From positions 1 through 23,572 of IMG/VR virus record IMGVR_UViG_3300030061_000188: DNA of 23,572 nucleotides; one strand, given 5' to 3'. Below the pieces are notes generated by a model. That model saw only the letters and a list, made by a program, of their open reading frames with translations. It searched no databases and was not told the origin of the DNA. A program made the translations under genes and the position numbers. This stretch comes from a virus. Of the stretch, positions 1 to 8,713 are shown in pieces. Every line of letters begins with the position of its first letter. The stretch's first letter is position 1.

Positions 1-3000
1 GACCACCAACAAGGGTGTTGAGTGTGCCTGTGGTTACTGATTGACCTGCGTTAAAACCTACTGCTGTATTATATCCAAACCCATCATAATTTAATGTAGA
101 TAATGTAGCGTTTCCGACTGCTGTATTTCTACCGCCTGTATCTTCTGTACTTAATGCTTCTTGTCCTATCGCAACATTGTTACTTCCTGTTGTAAGTGCA
201 TCACCTGCAAGACCACCCATAATCTGATTGCCTGTACCAGTAGTCATTGCTTTACCAGCATGATAACCAACTGCTACGTTATAGCTTTGTCCATCTGCTG
301 GTTCTAATGTTTCTAACGCTTTATAACCTATAGCTACTGCACCATCACCATCTATGTTGGTATCTAACGCTTTATAACCAACTGCTACGTTAAATTGCCC
401 AGTTGTATTTGCCGATAAAGCCTCAACTCCAATAGCAACATTTTGTGTACCAGTTGTTCCTGCAAACAAAGCCGCTCTGCCGACAGCAGTATTTTCTCCT
501 CCTGTAGTAAGTGCTGACCCTGCTATAGAACCAATAAGTGTATTATGACTAGCAGTAGTTTGAGCATCACCAGCAAGGCCACCGATTAGAGTGTTCTCTG
601 TGCCTGTGGTTACGTTTACACCAGCCGCATAACCAACAGCAGTGTTATAGTTATCTGTAGCTGTTGTAAAGTTTTGACTAAATAAAGCACCTTGACCAAT
701 AGCAGTAGCCCTAGAACCTTTTGTATCCGAACTTAAAGCATGAAATCCAAGTGCTACGTTATAGTCTGCATCCGTTAGTGCATCACCTGCTAGGCCACCA
801 ATAAGCGTGTTGCTTACGCCTGTGGTTACATCGTTACCTGCATTATGTCCTACCGCTACGTTGTAAGTGTCTGTAGCAGTCGTAAAGTTTTGTGTATTTA
901 AAGCTCCGTTTCCTACTGCTGTTGACTTACTACCTAGAGTATCTGTAGCTAAAGCAGACCTACCTAAAGCAACATTGTCATCTGCGTCAGTTAGAGCATA
1001 ACCTGCATTAGATCCGTATAAAACATTATCTATACCTGTTGTTGTACTTCTACCTGCTTCATATCCTACGGCTGTGTTATTAGCAGCAGTTGCTGTTGTA
1101 AAGTTTTGGGATATTAAAGCATTTCTACCAATGGCTACATTACGAGAACCTAAAGTATCTGAGCCTAAAGCCGCATAACCAATGGCTACATTATAATCAG
1201 CGTCAGTTAATGCGTCACCTGCTAATCCACCTACAATAGTGTTCTGTATGCCTGTGGTTACTGCGCCACCTGCACTATCTCCAACGGCTACATTATAATT
1301 ATCAGTGGCAGTCGTAAAGTTTTGTGCAAGTAAAGCATTTCTACCTATAGCTACAGCTTTACTTCCTAAAGTATCTCCGCTTAAAGCTGAAATACCAACA
1401 GCAGTGTTTCTAGTGCCTGTTGTAATAGCATCACCTGCTAAAGCACCAATTAAGGTGTTTGATATACCTGTGGTTACTGCTCCACCTGCTGAAAAACCTA
1501 CTGCTGTGTTGTAAGTATCACCTGCTGATGGTTCCATTGTTTGAAGTGCGCCTGAACCTACCGCTGTGTTTCTATCTCCATCTACGTTAGTTGCAAGAGC
1601 ATTGTACCCTAAAGCAGTATTGTTATCTCCTGTTGTATTAGCAGATAAAGAACCATATCCAATGGCTGTGTTTCTTTCTGAAGTTGTTGCTGCGCCTAAA
1701 GAATTATAACCAACCGCTACGTTTTTCATACCTGTTGTAAGGGAATCGCCTGAAAGACCTCCAATGAGAGTGTTTTCAACGCCTGTGGTTATTTCTTTAC
1801 CAGCAGACCTGCCTACGGCTGTGTTGTAAACATTTGTAGCTGTCGTAAAGTTTTGTTTTTGTAATGCAGCACCACCAACAGCAACACTATTACTTCCTAA
1901 TGTGTCAGCCGATAAAGCAGTTTGACCCACAGCAACGTTATCATTTCCTTCAGTTACTGCATCACCAGATTCATATCCTACAGCAACATTGCCTGAACCT
2001 ACAGTGTTTGAGCGTAAAGCATCTAAACCCACTGCAGTATTGTTTCCACCAGTTGTAGCTAAACGCAAAGAATCGTGTCCTACTGCAACGTTATTTGTTG
2101 CTGTAGTACTTGTAAGTAAAGCGTTTTGTCCAACGGCTGTGTTCTGACTTGCAGTTGTATTATTAGCTAATGCGTTTTCTCCCACCGCTACGTTGTTTGA
2201 GCCAGTACTATTATCTGTTAAAGCAGATTTACCTATTGCTGTATTAGCTCCACCAGTTGTAATAGCATCACCTGCTAAACCACCTATCAAAACATTATTA
2301 ATGCCTGTGGTTACTGAAAGACCTGCTCCATAACCTACCGCTGTGTTGTAAGAGTCAGTAGACGTTGTAAAGTTTTGAGATTTTAATGCCTGAAGACCTA
2401 CAGCTACGTTTCTATCGCCCTGTGTATCAGCACTTAATGAATCATAACCTATGGCTACGTTACTACCACCAGTTGTAATAGCATCACCTGCTAAACCACC
2501 TATCAAAACATTATTAATGCCTGTGGTTACTGAAAGACCTGCCTGAGAACCTACAGCAGTGTTATAAACATTAACCGCAGAACCACCTGATGTGTTTTGA
2601 TTAACTAACGCTTGATTACCTATAGCTACGTTATTTTGACCTACATCTTCTGTTGATAGTGCAGCATAACCTACAGCTACGTTTGACCCTCCAATAGTTA
2701 AAGCATCACCTGCTAGTCCACCCATTATAGTATTATTAACACCTGTGGTTACGTTTACACCAGCTTGAAAGCCAACAGCTACGTTATAAGAATCTGTACT
2801 TGTAGTAAAGTTTTGTGCAGCTAGCGCATCAGTACCAATAGCAACGTTTCTATCACCTTGCGTATCAGCACTTAGTGCATTAAATCCTAATGCCACATTA
2901 TTATCACCAGTAGTAAGTGCATCTCCAGCTAAACTACCCACAAGGGTGTTTCTTACGCCTGTGGTTACTGATAGACCTGCATCATATCCAACAGCTACGT

Positions 3001-5461
3001 TGTAAGAATCACTACTAGTAGTAATGTTTTGTGTTTTTAAAGCACGATAACCAATAGCAGTAGCTCTATGACCTCTTGTATCTGCTGACAATGCTTCATA
3101 GCCTATAGCAGTATTAGCTGCTCCATCAGTGTATGCATCCCCAGAAAGTCCACCGACAAAGGTATTTACTGTACCTGTGGTTACTGATAACCCTGCTTCA
3201 TATCCTAGTGCTGTATTGTAAGAATTAGTAGCTGTTGTGAAGTTTTGTGCATATAATGCATTTGTACCAATAGCTGTAGAACGACTACCTAAAGTGTCTG
3301 AACCTAAAGAACCCACACCTAATGCAACATTATAGTCAGCGTCAGTTAAAGCATCGCCTGATAGAGCGCCTATCAAAACATTATTAATGCCTGTAGTTAC
3401 TGCTTGACCAGCTCCATAACCAACGGCTGTATTGTAGGCAGTTGTGGCAGTAGTAAAGTTTTGAGTTTCTAATGCAGAAGCACCAACAGCTACAGACCGT
3501 TTTCCTAAAGTATCAGCAGATAAAGCGAAAGCTCCTAGTCCTGTATTAAATTCACCTGTGCTTATTTTGTCTGCTGCTGCGTAACCTACAAATGTATTAT
3601 AATCACCTGTTGTTATATCATTACCAGCTTCGTCACCTACAGCTACGTTGTAGTTACCCCCTGATGCAATGTTAGCACCTGCGTTAACACCTGCTCTAAA
3701 GTTAGATGTACCTGATGTATTGGTAGACATACCATCTGATACAGATATTCCTGTAATGTCTATGCCTGTAGAGGTTGTGGCTAGTTTGGCTGCGTTGTCG
3801 TGATAAAGTGTGACTGAACCATTTGCAATAGCATATAAGTAATTCTCAAAAGTACTTGGATTGTTAATCCTGACGTTAGCACCCGATAATAGTAAATCAC
3901 CAGTTCCAGCATCTTTTATGTAGCTATTTGTCCCATCATGGTAAATTTCTAGGTCAGACCCAGCACCGAAGATAGCCTTTGCATTATCAGCAAATGTAGC
4001 GTTACCAGCGTGAGCAGTAGTAGATGCAAAATCAACTGCACCATCAATATCCACCACGTCTAGGTTAGTTGTGCCGTCTACATCTATGTCACCTGAAATA
4101 TCTAGTGAGGCAAATGTACCTATACCTGCTGTTACATTACCTATTGTACCACTAAATACTTCAGAACTATTTGTAGCAGCAGTTAAGAATGTAAATGCAG
4201 ATGCACTATCATCATAACCAAAGAAACCTACCCTTGCTGCAGAACCATCGTGGTATCTAAACTCAATACCTCTATCTTTATTATCATCAGAGCCTGGAGC
4301 AGAGTCACCACCTAAAGTAAAAATAGGATCATCTATAGTAACAGTAGTACTGTTTACAGTTGTAGTTGTACCATTAACAGTCAAGTCTCCTGTAACAGTT
4401 AAGTTATCATTTACTGTAGTTTCAGATGTAGTGTGACCAATAGATACAGGTACACCAGAGGTTGCTGTACCAATAGTAATGCCATTTGTTGTGTTTGAAT
4501 TATCAATGCTTAATGTAGATGTACTGTCTATATCTATAGTAGATGCATCAATATCAACAGTTCCATCAACATTAAGATCTCCTGCTATGTCTACATCTGA
4601 GCCAAATACAGCATTACCAGTAAGTGCCATTCCTCCAGTCATTACTGTACCATTTGATGCATTTATATCTAATGTAGCTGTATCGATTTGTACTTCTGAG
4701 TCAGCAGCAATGTCCATTTGACCATCTGCACTTGAGTGAATAGAAATAGCACTGTCACGGAACAGTATTTTTTTATCTGTAGCGACAAGCATATCCTCTG
4801 CTAAACCATCAATGTAAGCAGAGCCATCTATATAAATATTACGCCATTGTTGTGTAGAACTACCTAAGTCATATGTGTCATCGTCATCAGGAATAATGTG
4901 AGAGTCTACATCTGCACCAAATACAACATTGTCTGATGCACTGTCTCCTAATGTAAGTGTACCACCATTAAATGTACTAGTACCTGTAACAGTTAAGTTA
5001 CCACCTACTGCTAGATTGCCAGATATATCAGCAGCACCATTTATATCTACAGTAGTAGCAGCTATCTGTATTTCTGTGTCAGCTACAAGATCAAGCTGTC
5101 CATCTGCTGAAGAGTTAATATATATTGCTGTATCACGGAACTGTATTTTTTCTGTAGAAGCTACAAGTATATCATCAGAGAATTCAAAGTAATCTTCGTC
5201 TTCCATCCATATTAATACACCATCATTTGACTCACCATCAAATGTTACTGTTATATCTGTACCTGCTGTAGCGTCACCAATAGTAATAGAAGTACCAAGT
5301 AACTTAGTTATTGGGCCACCTTCACCTGTAGTATTATCGTGTGTGTGTCCTGATGATGCAGCAAAAGCAGCTAGTAACTGATCAAATTCATTGTTACTAT
5401 CTGCAGCTTGTATTACATCTCCATCAGTATACGAAGACTGTCGTGTATAATTTGCTCCCAT
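1..5461 (-). CDS. Giant tail fibre / adhesin-like protein, C-terminus beyond window
   Basis: One frame starts at ATG 5461, directly after the TAA of the upstream tail gene, and stays open to the left edge (1820 codons, no stop in the many lines checked). Residues 1-60 include YTRQSSYTDGDVI and GHTHDNTTGEGGP, an N-terminal type I associate with marine phage fibres and which probably docks on the tail. Residues 60-270 hold two copies of a beta-rich module. Residues of about 370-560 contain GGDSAPGSDDNKDRGIEF, VGFFGYDDSASAFTF and KAIFGAGSDLEIYHDG, modules I recall from cyanophage and marine phage fibres. From about residue 590 on, the protein is a long array of NTAVGYNAG / TTG / NTLVGGLAGD rungs, like the YadA head or Hep_Hag beta-roll. 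The likely role is host receptor binding as a trimer. The C-terminal tip, possibly with an intramolecular chaperone, is not in the window. The family name is inferred from motifs. Confidence 0.85.
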   Translation of the reverse strand, partial: MGANYTRQSSYTDGDVIQAADSNNEFDQLLAAFAASSGHTHDNTTGEGGPITKLLGTSITIGDATAGTDITVTFDGESNDGVLIWMEDEDYFEFSDDILVASTEKIQFRDTAIYINSSADGQLDLVADTEIQIAATTVDINGAADISGNLAVGGNLTVTGTSTFNGGTLTLGDSASDNVVFGADVDSHIIPDDDDTYDLGSSTQQWRNIYIDGSAYIDGLAEDMLVATDKKILFRDSAISIHSSADGQMDIAADSEVQIDTATLDINASNGTVMTGGMALTGNAVFGSDVDIAGDLNVDGTVDIDASTIDIDSTSTLSIDNSNTTNGITIGTATSGVPVSIGHTTSETTVNDNLTVTGDLTVNGTTTTVNSTTVTIDDPIFTLGGDSAPGSDDNKDRGIEFRYHDGSAARVGFFGYDDSASAFTFLTAATNSSEVFSGTIGNVTAGIGTFASLDISGDIDVDGTTNLDVVDIDGAVDFASTTAHAGNATFADNAKAIFGAGSDLEIYHDGTNSYIKDAGTGDLLLSGANVRINNPSTFENYLYAIANGSVTLYHDNAAKLATTSTGIDITGISVSDGMSTNTSGTSNFRAGVNAGANIASGGNYNVAVGDEAGNDITTGDYNTFVGYAAADKISTGEFNTGLGAFALSADTLGKRSVAVGASALETQNFTTATTAYNTAVGYGAGQAVTTGINNVLIGALSGDALTDADYNVALGVGSLGSDTLGSRSTAIGTNALYAQNFTTATNSYNTALGYEAGLSVTTGTVNTFVGGLSGDAYTDGAANTAIGYEALSADTRGHRATAIGYRALKTQNITTSSDSYNVAVGYDAGLSVTTGVRNTLVGSLAGDALTTGDNNVALGFNALSADTQGDRNVAIGTDALAAQNFTTSTDSYNVAVGFQAGVNVTTGVNNTIMGGLAGDALTIGGSNVAVGYAALSTEDVGQNNVAIGNQALVNQNTSGGSAVNVYNTAVGSQAGLSVTTGINNVLIGGLAGDAITTGGSNVAIGYDSLSADTQGDRNVAVGLQALKSQNFTTSTDSYNTAVGYGAGLSVTTGINNVLIGGLAGDAITTGGANTAIGKSALTDNSTGSNNVAVGENALANNTTASQNTAVGQNALLTSTTATNNVAVGHDSLRLATTGGNNTAVGLDALRSNTVGSGNVAVGYESGDAVTEGNDNVAVGQTALSADTLGSNSVAVGGAALQKQNFTTATNVYNTAVGRSAGKEITTGVENTLIGGLSGDSLTTGMKNVAVGYNSLGAATTSERNTAIGYGSLSANTTGDNNTALGYNALATNVDGDRNTAVGSGALQTMEPSAGDTYNTAVGFSAGGAVTTGISNTLIGALAGDAITTGTRNTAVGISALSGDTLGSKAVAIGRNALLAQNFTTATDNYNVAVGDSAGGAVTTGIQNTIVGGLAGDALTDADYNVAIGYAALGSDTLGSRNVAIGRNALISQNFTTATAANNTAVGYEAGRSTTTGIDNVLYGSNAGYALTDADDNVALGRSALATDTLGSKSTAVGNGALNTQNFTTATDTYNVAVGHNAGNDVTTGVSNTLIGGLAGDALTDADYNVALGFHALSSDTKGSRATAIGQGALFSQNFTTATDNYNTAVGYAAGVNVTTGTENTLIGGLAGDAQTTASHNTLIGSIAGSALTTGGENTAVGRAALFAGTTGTQNVAIGVEALSANTTGQFNVAVGYKALDTNIDGDGAVAIGYKALETLEPADGQSYNVAVGYHAGKAMTTGTGNQIMGGLAGDALTTGSNNVAIGQEALSTEDTGGRNTAVGNATLSTLNYDGFGYNTAVGFNAGQSVTTGTLNTLVGG
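26..3400 (-). repeat. In-frame 216-bp (72-codon) super-repeat array in the fibre gene
   Basis: The codons for TTG at the rung boundary, seen on the plus strand as variants of gcctgtggttac, begin at 602, 818, 1034, 1250 and 1466, then 1781, then 2303, 2519, 2741, 2957, 3173 and 3389. Nine of the spacings are exactly 216 bp; 2519 to 2741 is 222, and the block 1466-2303 is irregular. A further copy is at 26. Each 72-residue unit holds about four beta-roll rungs of the NVALG / STAVG / NVAVG / NTLIGG kind, plus a conserved QNFTT turn (gtaaagttttg on the plus strand). Because the spacing is a multiple of three and the frame stays open, this is protein architecture rather than a DNA element. Confidence 0.9.
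2250..2542 (-). repeat. Exact 77-nt duplication one repeat unit apart
   Basis: Positions 2250-2326 and 2466-2542 are identical over 77 nt. The offset is exactly 216 bp, and the match breaks on both sides (t/a before, t/c after). A shorter piece of the same sequence recurs near 3370-3393. Neighbouring units share the protein pattern but differ at many silent positions, so this pair looks recently homogenised by unequal recombination or gene conversion. Confidence 0.9.
4658..5167 (-). repeat. Duplicated N-terminal module of the fibre
   Basis: Fibre residues of about 99-142 (5036-5167) and 225-268 (4658-4789) repeat the same pattern. The first has LVASTEKIQFRDTAIYI, SSADGQLDLVADTEIQI and TTVDING; the second has LVATDKKILFRDSAISI, SSADGQMDIAADSEVQI and ATLDINA. 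The offset is 126 residues. Between them lies a LGSSTQQWRNIYIDG segment. The similarity is at protein level, so the duplication is older than the 77-nt one. Confidence 0.85.
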
Positions 5462-7225
5462 TTATCTTCTAGCTCCTAAATCAAATTCTAATTGAAAACC
5501 TTTTAATGAATATGGAGCAGTTACTCCACCATCATTAACTCTTAATGCTACTGCAAAACCTGAACCTTCTACAGGTTGTCTTACTAAAGGTGTACTTGTT
5601 CCACCGTAGGTTGGCCCACCATATATTGCTATTCCATATATACCAGCAATGTCTGATGAATCTAATGGGTATGCTGCTGGTCTAGCAGACTCAGCACTTT
5701 CATAATCATACCTTACAAATAAGTCTGCGTCAATAGTAGATTCAGGTTTAAAGTTAACTATTACCCTTTGCATATGTTTTCTGATACCAGGGTCATCCAT
5801 AGTTAAATCTGAACTACGATATTTAGCGTTTATTGCTGTTCCGTTAAAGTCGTTACCTTCTTCTTGTCTGTATATGTAGCCATCAAAACCACCATGTAAA
5901 ATAAGTATATTACCCTGTTCAATAAAAGAGTCTGTACACGCAGGTTTAATGCCTTTTATTTTAGAAAACTCATATGCCTGTTGTCCACTTTGTTGTCTTT
6001 TAAGTACGCATATAATACCCTCTGTTCTACTTTCTAGCCCTGCAGTTTTAGTAAAAAATAATCTATACTGTGTTTTTTCTGGTATAACTACAGATTCAAA
6101 TACTGAAGAGTCTAATATGTTATCATCAAATATAGACTGAACATTACCACTAATTGTACCAATGTTAACATCACCAATGTTTTGTGTACCAGCAACAGTA
6201 CGTAATCCATCTGGCCCTAAGAAAATTAAATCGCCAGCAAATTCTTGTATAGTCTTACCATTAATGCAACCAATGTTTCTAGTAACAGGAGTAATAGCAA
6301 AGTTAGCAGAAGAACTACCTGTTAATTTAAATATTCTATTTTCACAAAATATAAATAACGCATCACGAAAAACTTTTAAACCGACAATAGTATCATCAAC
6401 TTTAACACTACCTGCACCCTGACCTGAATTAAAACTATCTTCATCAAAAGGTACACTAAATACTAACTCTTGTGGTGTACTTGACATACCTGCGTAGAAC
6501 ATATGTTCTCTATATGAAGATACAATACTTGCTCCTGCTATAGAAGATTCACTTATGTCAGTGGTAGCTAAAGAAGTATTTAAAACTACAGGTGCATTTG
6601 CCCCATCTACAAGAACTATCTTGTCATTACCATCGTAGTTAAATCGTTCAAAAGAATATTTACCTGCGCTAGTTCTTCCTGTATCTCTTACTGTCCATGT
6701 CTCTGATACTACGTTTCTAGCAGAGTCCGTAGAGGCACTGTGTGCAGCAGCAGAAGTACTATTAGTAGAACGAGTAACTCCTGTAAATGTAGTAGCTGTT
6801 TTACCTGTGTACGTAAATTCTTCTGAGTTAATTACAAAACTACCACTAGAACTAAATCCTGTTGTACTTTTAACAGTAACCGTTCCAGAACCTGACAATG
6901 TAGCATCTATAGCTATTGCACTAGACGGCCCTGTACCCAGATCAGTAGAAGCAGAACTCCATATTTTTTCTCCTCTAGCAGCAATTACATTGTTATTAAA
7001 AAATGTAACAAGTAATACTTCTTCAGAAGATGAAGATGTTTGCGGAACTATAGAACGTATGTGCCGTTTAAAACCACTTATTCTTCTATATCCACCCTCA
7101 ACATCAGGCTCAAAATTTTCTAGTTGAAGAGCTTCTCCTGCTCTCATAATAAATGTAGAGCGGTTAGCGACTAGTCCACCTTCACACACAAAAGGAAAGT
7201 GTTGTGTTTGTGCTAAATCAGGCAT
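5462..7225 (-). CDS. Tail nozzle / tail-stabilisation-like structural protein (587 aa)
   Basis: The ORF is complete; its ATG at 7225 overlaps the TAA of the previous gene (TAATG), with AGGATT upstream as ribosome binding site. The N-terminus has LQLENFEPDVEGGYRRISGF, a pattern I associate with podovirus tail accessory proteins that close the portal channel (P22 gp10-like, functionally like the T7 gp12 nozzle). The remainder is beta-rich, with segments such as FCENRIFKLTGSSS, GDLIFLGPDGLRTVAG and ILHGGFDGYIYRQ that would suit beta-propeller blades. Residues of about 109-165 form an Ala/Ser/Thr-rich insert shared with the next upstream gene. It lies between that tail/neck protein and the fibre, which fits a distal tail role. 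The exact family is not proven from sequence alone. Confidence 0.6.
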   Translation of the reverse strand: MPDLAQTQHFPFVCEGGLVANRSTFIMRAGEALQLENFEPDVEGGYRRISGFKRHIRSIVPQTSSSSEEVLLVTFFNNNVIAARGEKIWSSASTDLGTGPSSAIAIDATLSGSGTVTVKSTTGFSSSGSFVINSEEFTYTGKTATTFTGVTRSTNSTSAAAHSASTDSARNVVSETWTVRDTGRTSAGKYSFERFNYDGNDKIVLVDGANAPVVLNTSLATTDISESSIAGASIVSSYREHMFYAGMSSTPQELVFSVPFDEDSFNSGQGAGSVKVDDTIVGLKVFRDALFIFCENRIFKLTGSSSANFAITPVTRNIGCINGKTIQEFAGDLIFLGPDGLRTVAGTQNIGDVNIGTISGNVQSIFDDNILDSSVFESVVIPEKTQYRLFFTKTAGLESRTEGIICVLKRQQSGQQAYEFSKIKGIKPACTDSFIEQGNILILHGGFDGYIYRQEEGNDFNGTAINAKYRSSDLTMDDPGIRKHMQRVIVNFKPESTIDADLFVRYDYESAESARPAAYPLDSSDIAGIYGIAIYGGPTYGGTSTPLVRQPVEGSGFAVALRVNDGGVTAPYSLKGFQLEFDLGARR

Positions 7226-8166
7226 TAAATAATCCTAGTTGATGTTCGTGACCCTATATAATTTGAAGACTGCGGTATATAAGTTGATCGTAGATAGTCA
7301 TATCTATTTACTAATAGAGTCTGCATGTGTTTTATGCCAGCTTCAAAACGTGTAAATGTTACACCATACTGTTGCATTTCACCACGATACTGATACACAA
7401 ATGCTGTAGCTCCATCTACTATAACTGCAGCAAATCTGTCAGGTATAGTAGTAGTGTCACCGTGTGCAGTTAAGTCTGATGGAAAAGTAAAGTAATCAAA
7501 CTTTAATGAGTAAGATTTTGTAGGAAAAGGATATAGTATGTAGTTATTGTCAAGAGTTCTTGTTACGTATTTAGGTATTCCACCATTGTCAAACTGTGCA
7601 ACTTGTACGCCACTTGCGTGTGCTGCTGCAGTAGTTCCACCAGTAGCTCTAGTTACACCAGTAAGAGTCGTTGAAGATCCTACTGCTGTATATGTCATAA
7701 CTTCATTGCCTACATATACAGTTCCTGAACTGTCAAATCCTGTTGTACTCGCTACTGTTAGTGTAGTTACAGAGTCAGTGTGAGACTGACTTAGTGTTGT
7801 AGTTTGTATTTCATCTTCTTGTTCTACGTAGCTTCTTAGATAGTCGTTGTAGTTTAGTGGGCTTAGACTTATAGATCCATTACCTAAGTCTGAGTCTTTT
7901 ACTAATCTAAATGTATTATAGTCTACTACTTTTGTAGAAGTAGGAACGCTGTATTTTACCGTACCTGCTGTAAGCGTCTGTGTAGCAGTAGCATGATTAA
8001 AGGGATAGTTATATTCTCTTTGATTAATGTATCGAATAGCTTCATTGACAGCGTTCTGACACTGTACTTGTATTCCTCTAGCTGATGTAAAATTAGCTGA
8101 TGTTAACTCAACTTCATTTAATCTAGCTATAACTTTATTTGTTAACGTAAGGTATGTTTCAGCCAT
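7225..8166 (-). CDS. Head-tail connector / tail tubular A-like protein (313 aa)
   Basis: The ATG at 8166 is preceded by AGGAATTACA, a usable ribosome binding site, and lies just downstream of a terminator. The N-terminal 60 residues are helical (LTNKVIARLNEVEL, NAVNEAIRYINQREYN), and the C-terminus (AAVIVDGATAFVYQYRGE, FEAGIKHMQTLLVNRYDYL) is also helical. This layout resembles the helical-bundle neck proteins T7 gp11 and P22 gp4. Residues of about 130-190 are a beta-rich insert (STTGFDSSGTVYVGNEVMTY, GVTRATGGTTAAAH), which accounts for part of the length above the roughly 200 residues typical of such neck proteins. The position, downstream of the capsid genes and immediately before the nozzle-like gene, supports the call. 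It could instead be an unrelated tail protein. Confidence 0.5.
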   Translation of the reverse strand: MAETYLTLTNKVIARLNEVELTSANFTSARGIQVQCQNAVNEAIRYINQREYNYPFNHATATQTLTAGTVKYSVPTSTKVVDYNTFRLVKDSDLGNGSISLSPLNYNDYLRSYVEQEDEIQTTTLSQSHTDSVTTLTVASTTGFDSSGTVYVGNEVMTYTAVGSSTTLTGVTRATGGTTAAAHASGVQVAQFDNGGIPKYVTRTLDNNYILYPFPTKSYSLKFDYFTFPSDLTAHGDTTTIPDRFAAVIVDGATAFVYQYRGEMQQYGVTFTRFEAGIKHMQTLLVNRYDYLRSTYIPQSSNYIGSRTSTRII

Positions 8167-8181
8167 TGTAATTCCTATGAT

Positions 8182-8211
8182 AAAAAGTGAGGCAAGTTGC
8201 CCTGCCTCACT
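8182..8211 (-). terminator. Rho-independent terminator after the capsid genes
   Basis: AGTGAGGCA (8186-8194) and TGCCTCACT (8203-8211) form a perfect 9-bp stem with an 8-nt loop. In the minus direction the stem is followed by four more T residues (8185-8182). It sits between the stop of the decoration-like gene (8220) and the start of the neck-like gene (8166). Confidence 0.85.
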
Positions 8212-8219
8212 AAATATTA

Positions 8220-8699
8220 TTATGCTAGTTGATCACGATCAACTTCGTCTGCTTCCATTTCACCACAGTCGCTGACATCCATTAGGACTGCATATACTCT
8301 GATTTCACCTGCTGTGAAGGAAGCTCCTCCACCTGCTAGTGTTAAGTCTAAAGTATCTGCTGAAGTAATAACTACTTCTCCTGCTGGAGTAGCACATGGT
8401 GCGTAAGCTCCGTCAGATGCACCGTCAATATCAAATGCTGCAACATACTCGTTGTCATCAACAGCAGTTCCAAGAATAGCTGTTGCGTCTGTACCAGTAT
8501 TTTGTGTCGCACTTGAAGTTACCTGAAAACCTGCAGCAATAATTTTGGTGTTTGCAGGTACAGTAATACACTGTACAACATCACCATTAGGATTAATGCT
8601 GTTAGCTGTTAGGTCAACGATTTGCTGAACGTAATAAGGTTGTCTTCCTCTTGCAGAAGAACCGTGAGTATTAGCAAGTGTTGCTGTAATTGTAGCCAT
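8220..8699 (-). CDS. Capsid decoration / head-fibre-like protein (159 aa)
   Basis: The gene lies 14 bp downstream of the major capsid gene, with a G-rich ribosome binding site (AAGGGGGGATTAG) before ATG 8699. The product is small, acidic and rich in Ala, Thr, Val and Gly, with alternating beta segments (ITVPANTKIIAAGFQVTSS, DTLDLTLAGGG, GEIRVYAVLMDVSD) and an acidic C-terminus ending EADEVDRDQLA. Small beta-rich proteins directly after the capsid gene are commonly capsid decoration or stabilising proteins, and the terminator just downstream means it would be made together with the capsid protein. I recognise no family, so the role rests on position and composition. Confidence 0.55.
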   Translation of the reverse strand: MATITATLANTHGSSARGRQPYYVQQIVDLTANSINPNGDVVQCITVPANTKIIAAGFQVTSSATQNTGTDATAILGTAVDDNEYVAAFDIDGASDGAYAPCATPAGEVVITSADTLDLTLAGGGASFTAGEIRVYAVLMDVSDCGEMEADEVDRDQLA

Positions 8700-8713
8700 T
8701 ATCTAATCCCCCC

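Noticed and set aside
1305-2058. Short plus-strand ORFs opposite the fibre repeats (for example 1305-1514 and 1864-2058)
   Set aside because: They are the antisense of the repeat codons, with skewed His/Gln/Pro/Ala composition, no ribosome site and no known pattern. The minus frame is open for the full region.
26-3400. Possible CRISPR array or intergenic satellite DNA suggested by regular repeats
   Set aside because: The period is 216 bp with diverged copies and no repeat-spacer alternation. It is in-frame coding sequence of one long ORF.
4479-7127. Plus-strand ORFs of 63-106 codons opposite the fibre N-terminus and the nozzle-like gene
   Set aside because: They lie fully antisense to well-supported minus-strand genes and have no protein motif or ribosome site.
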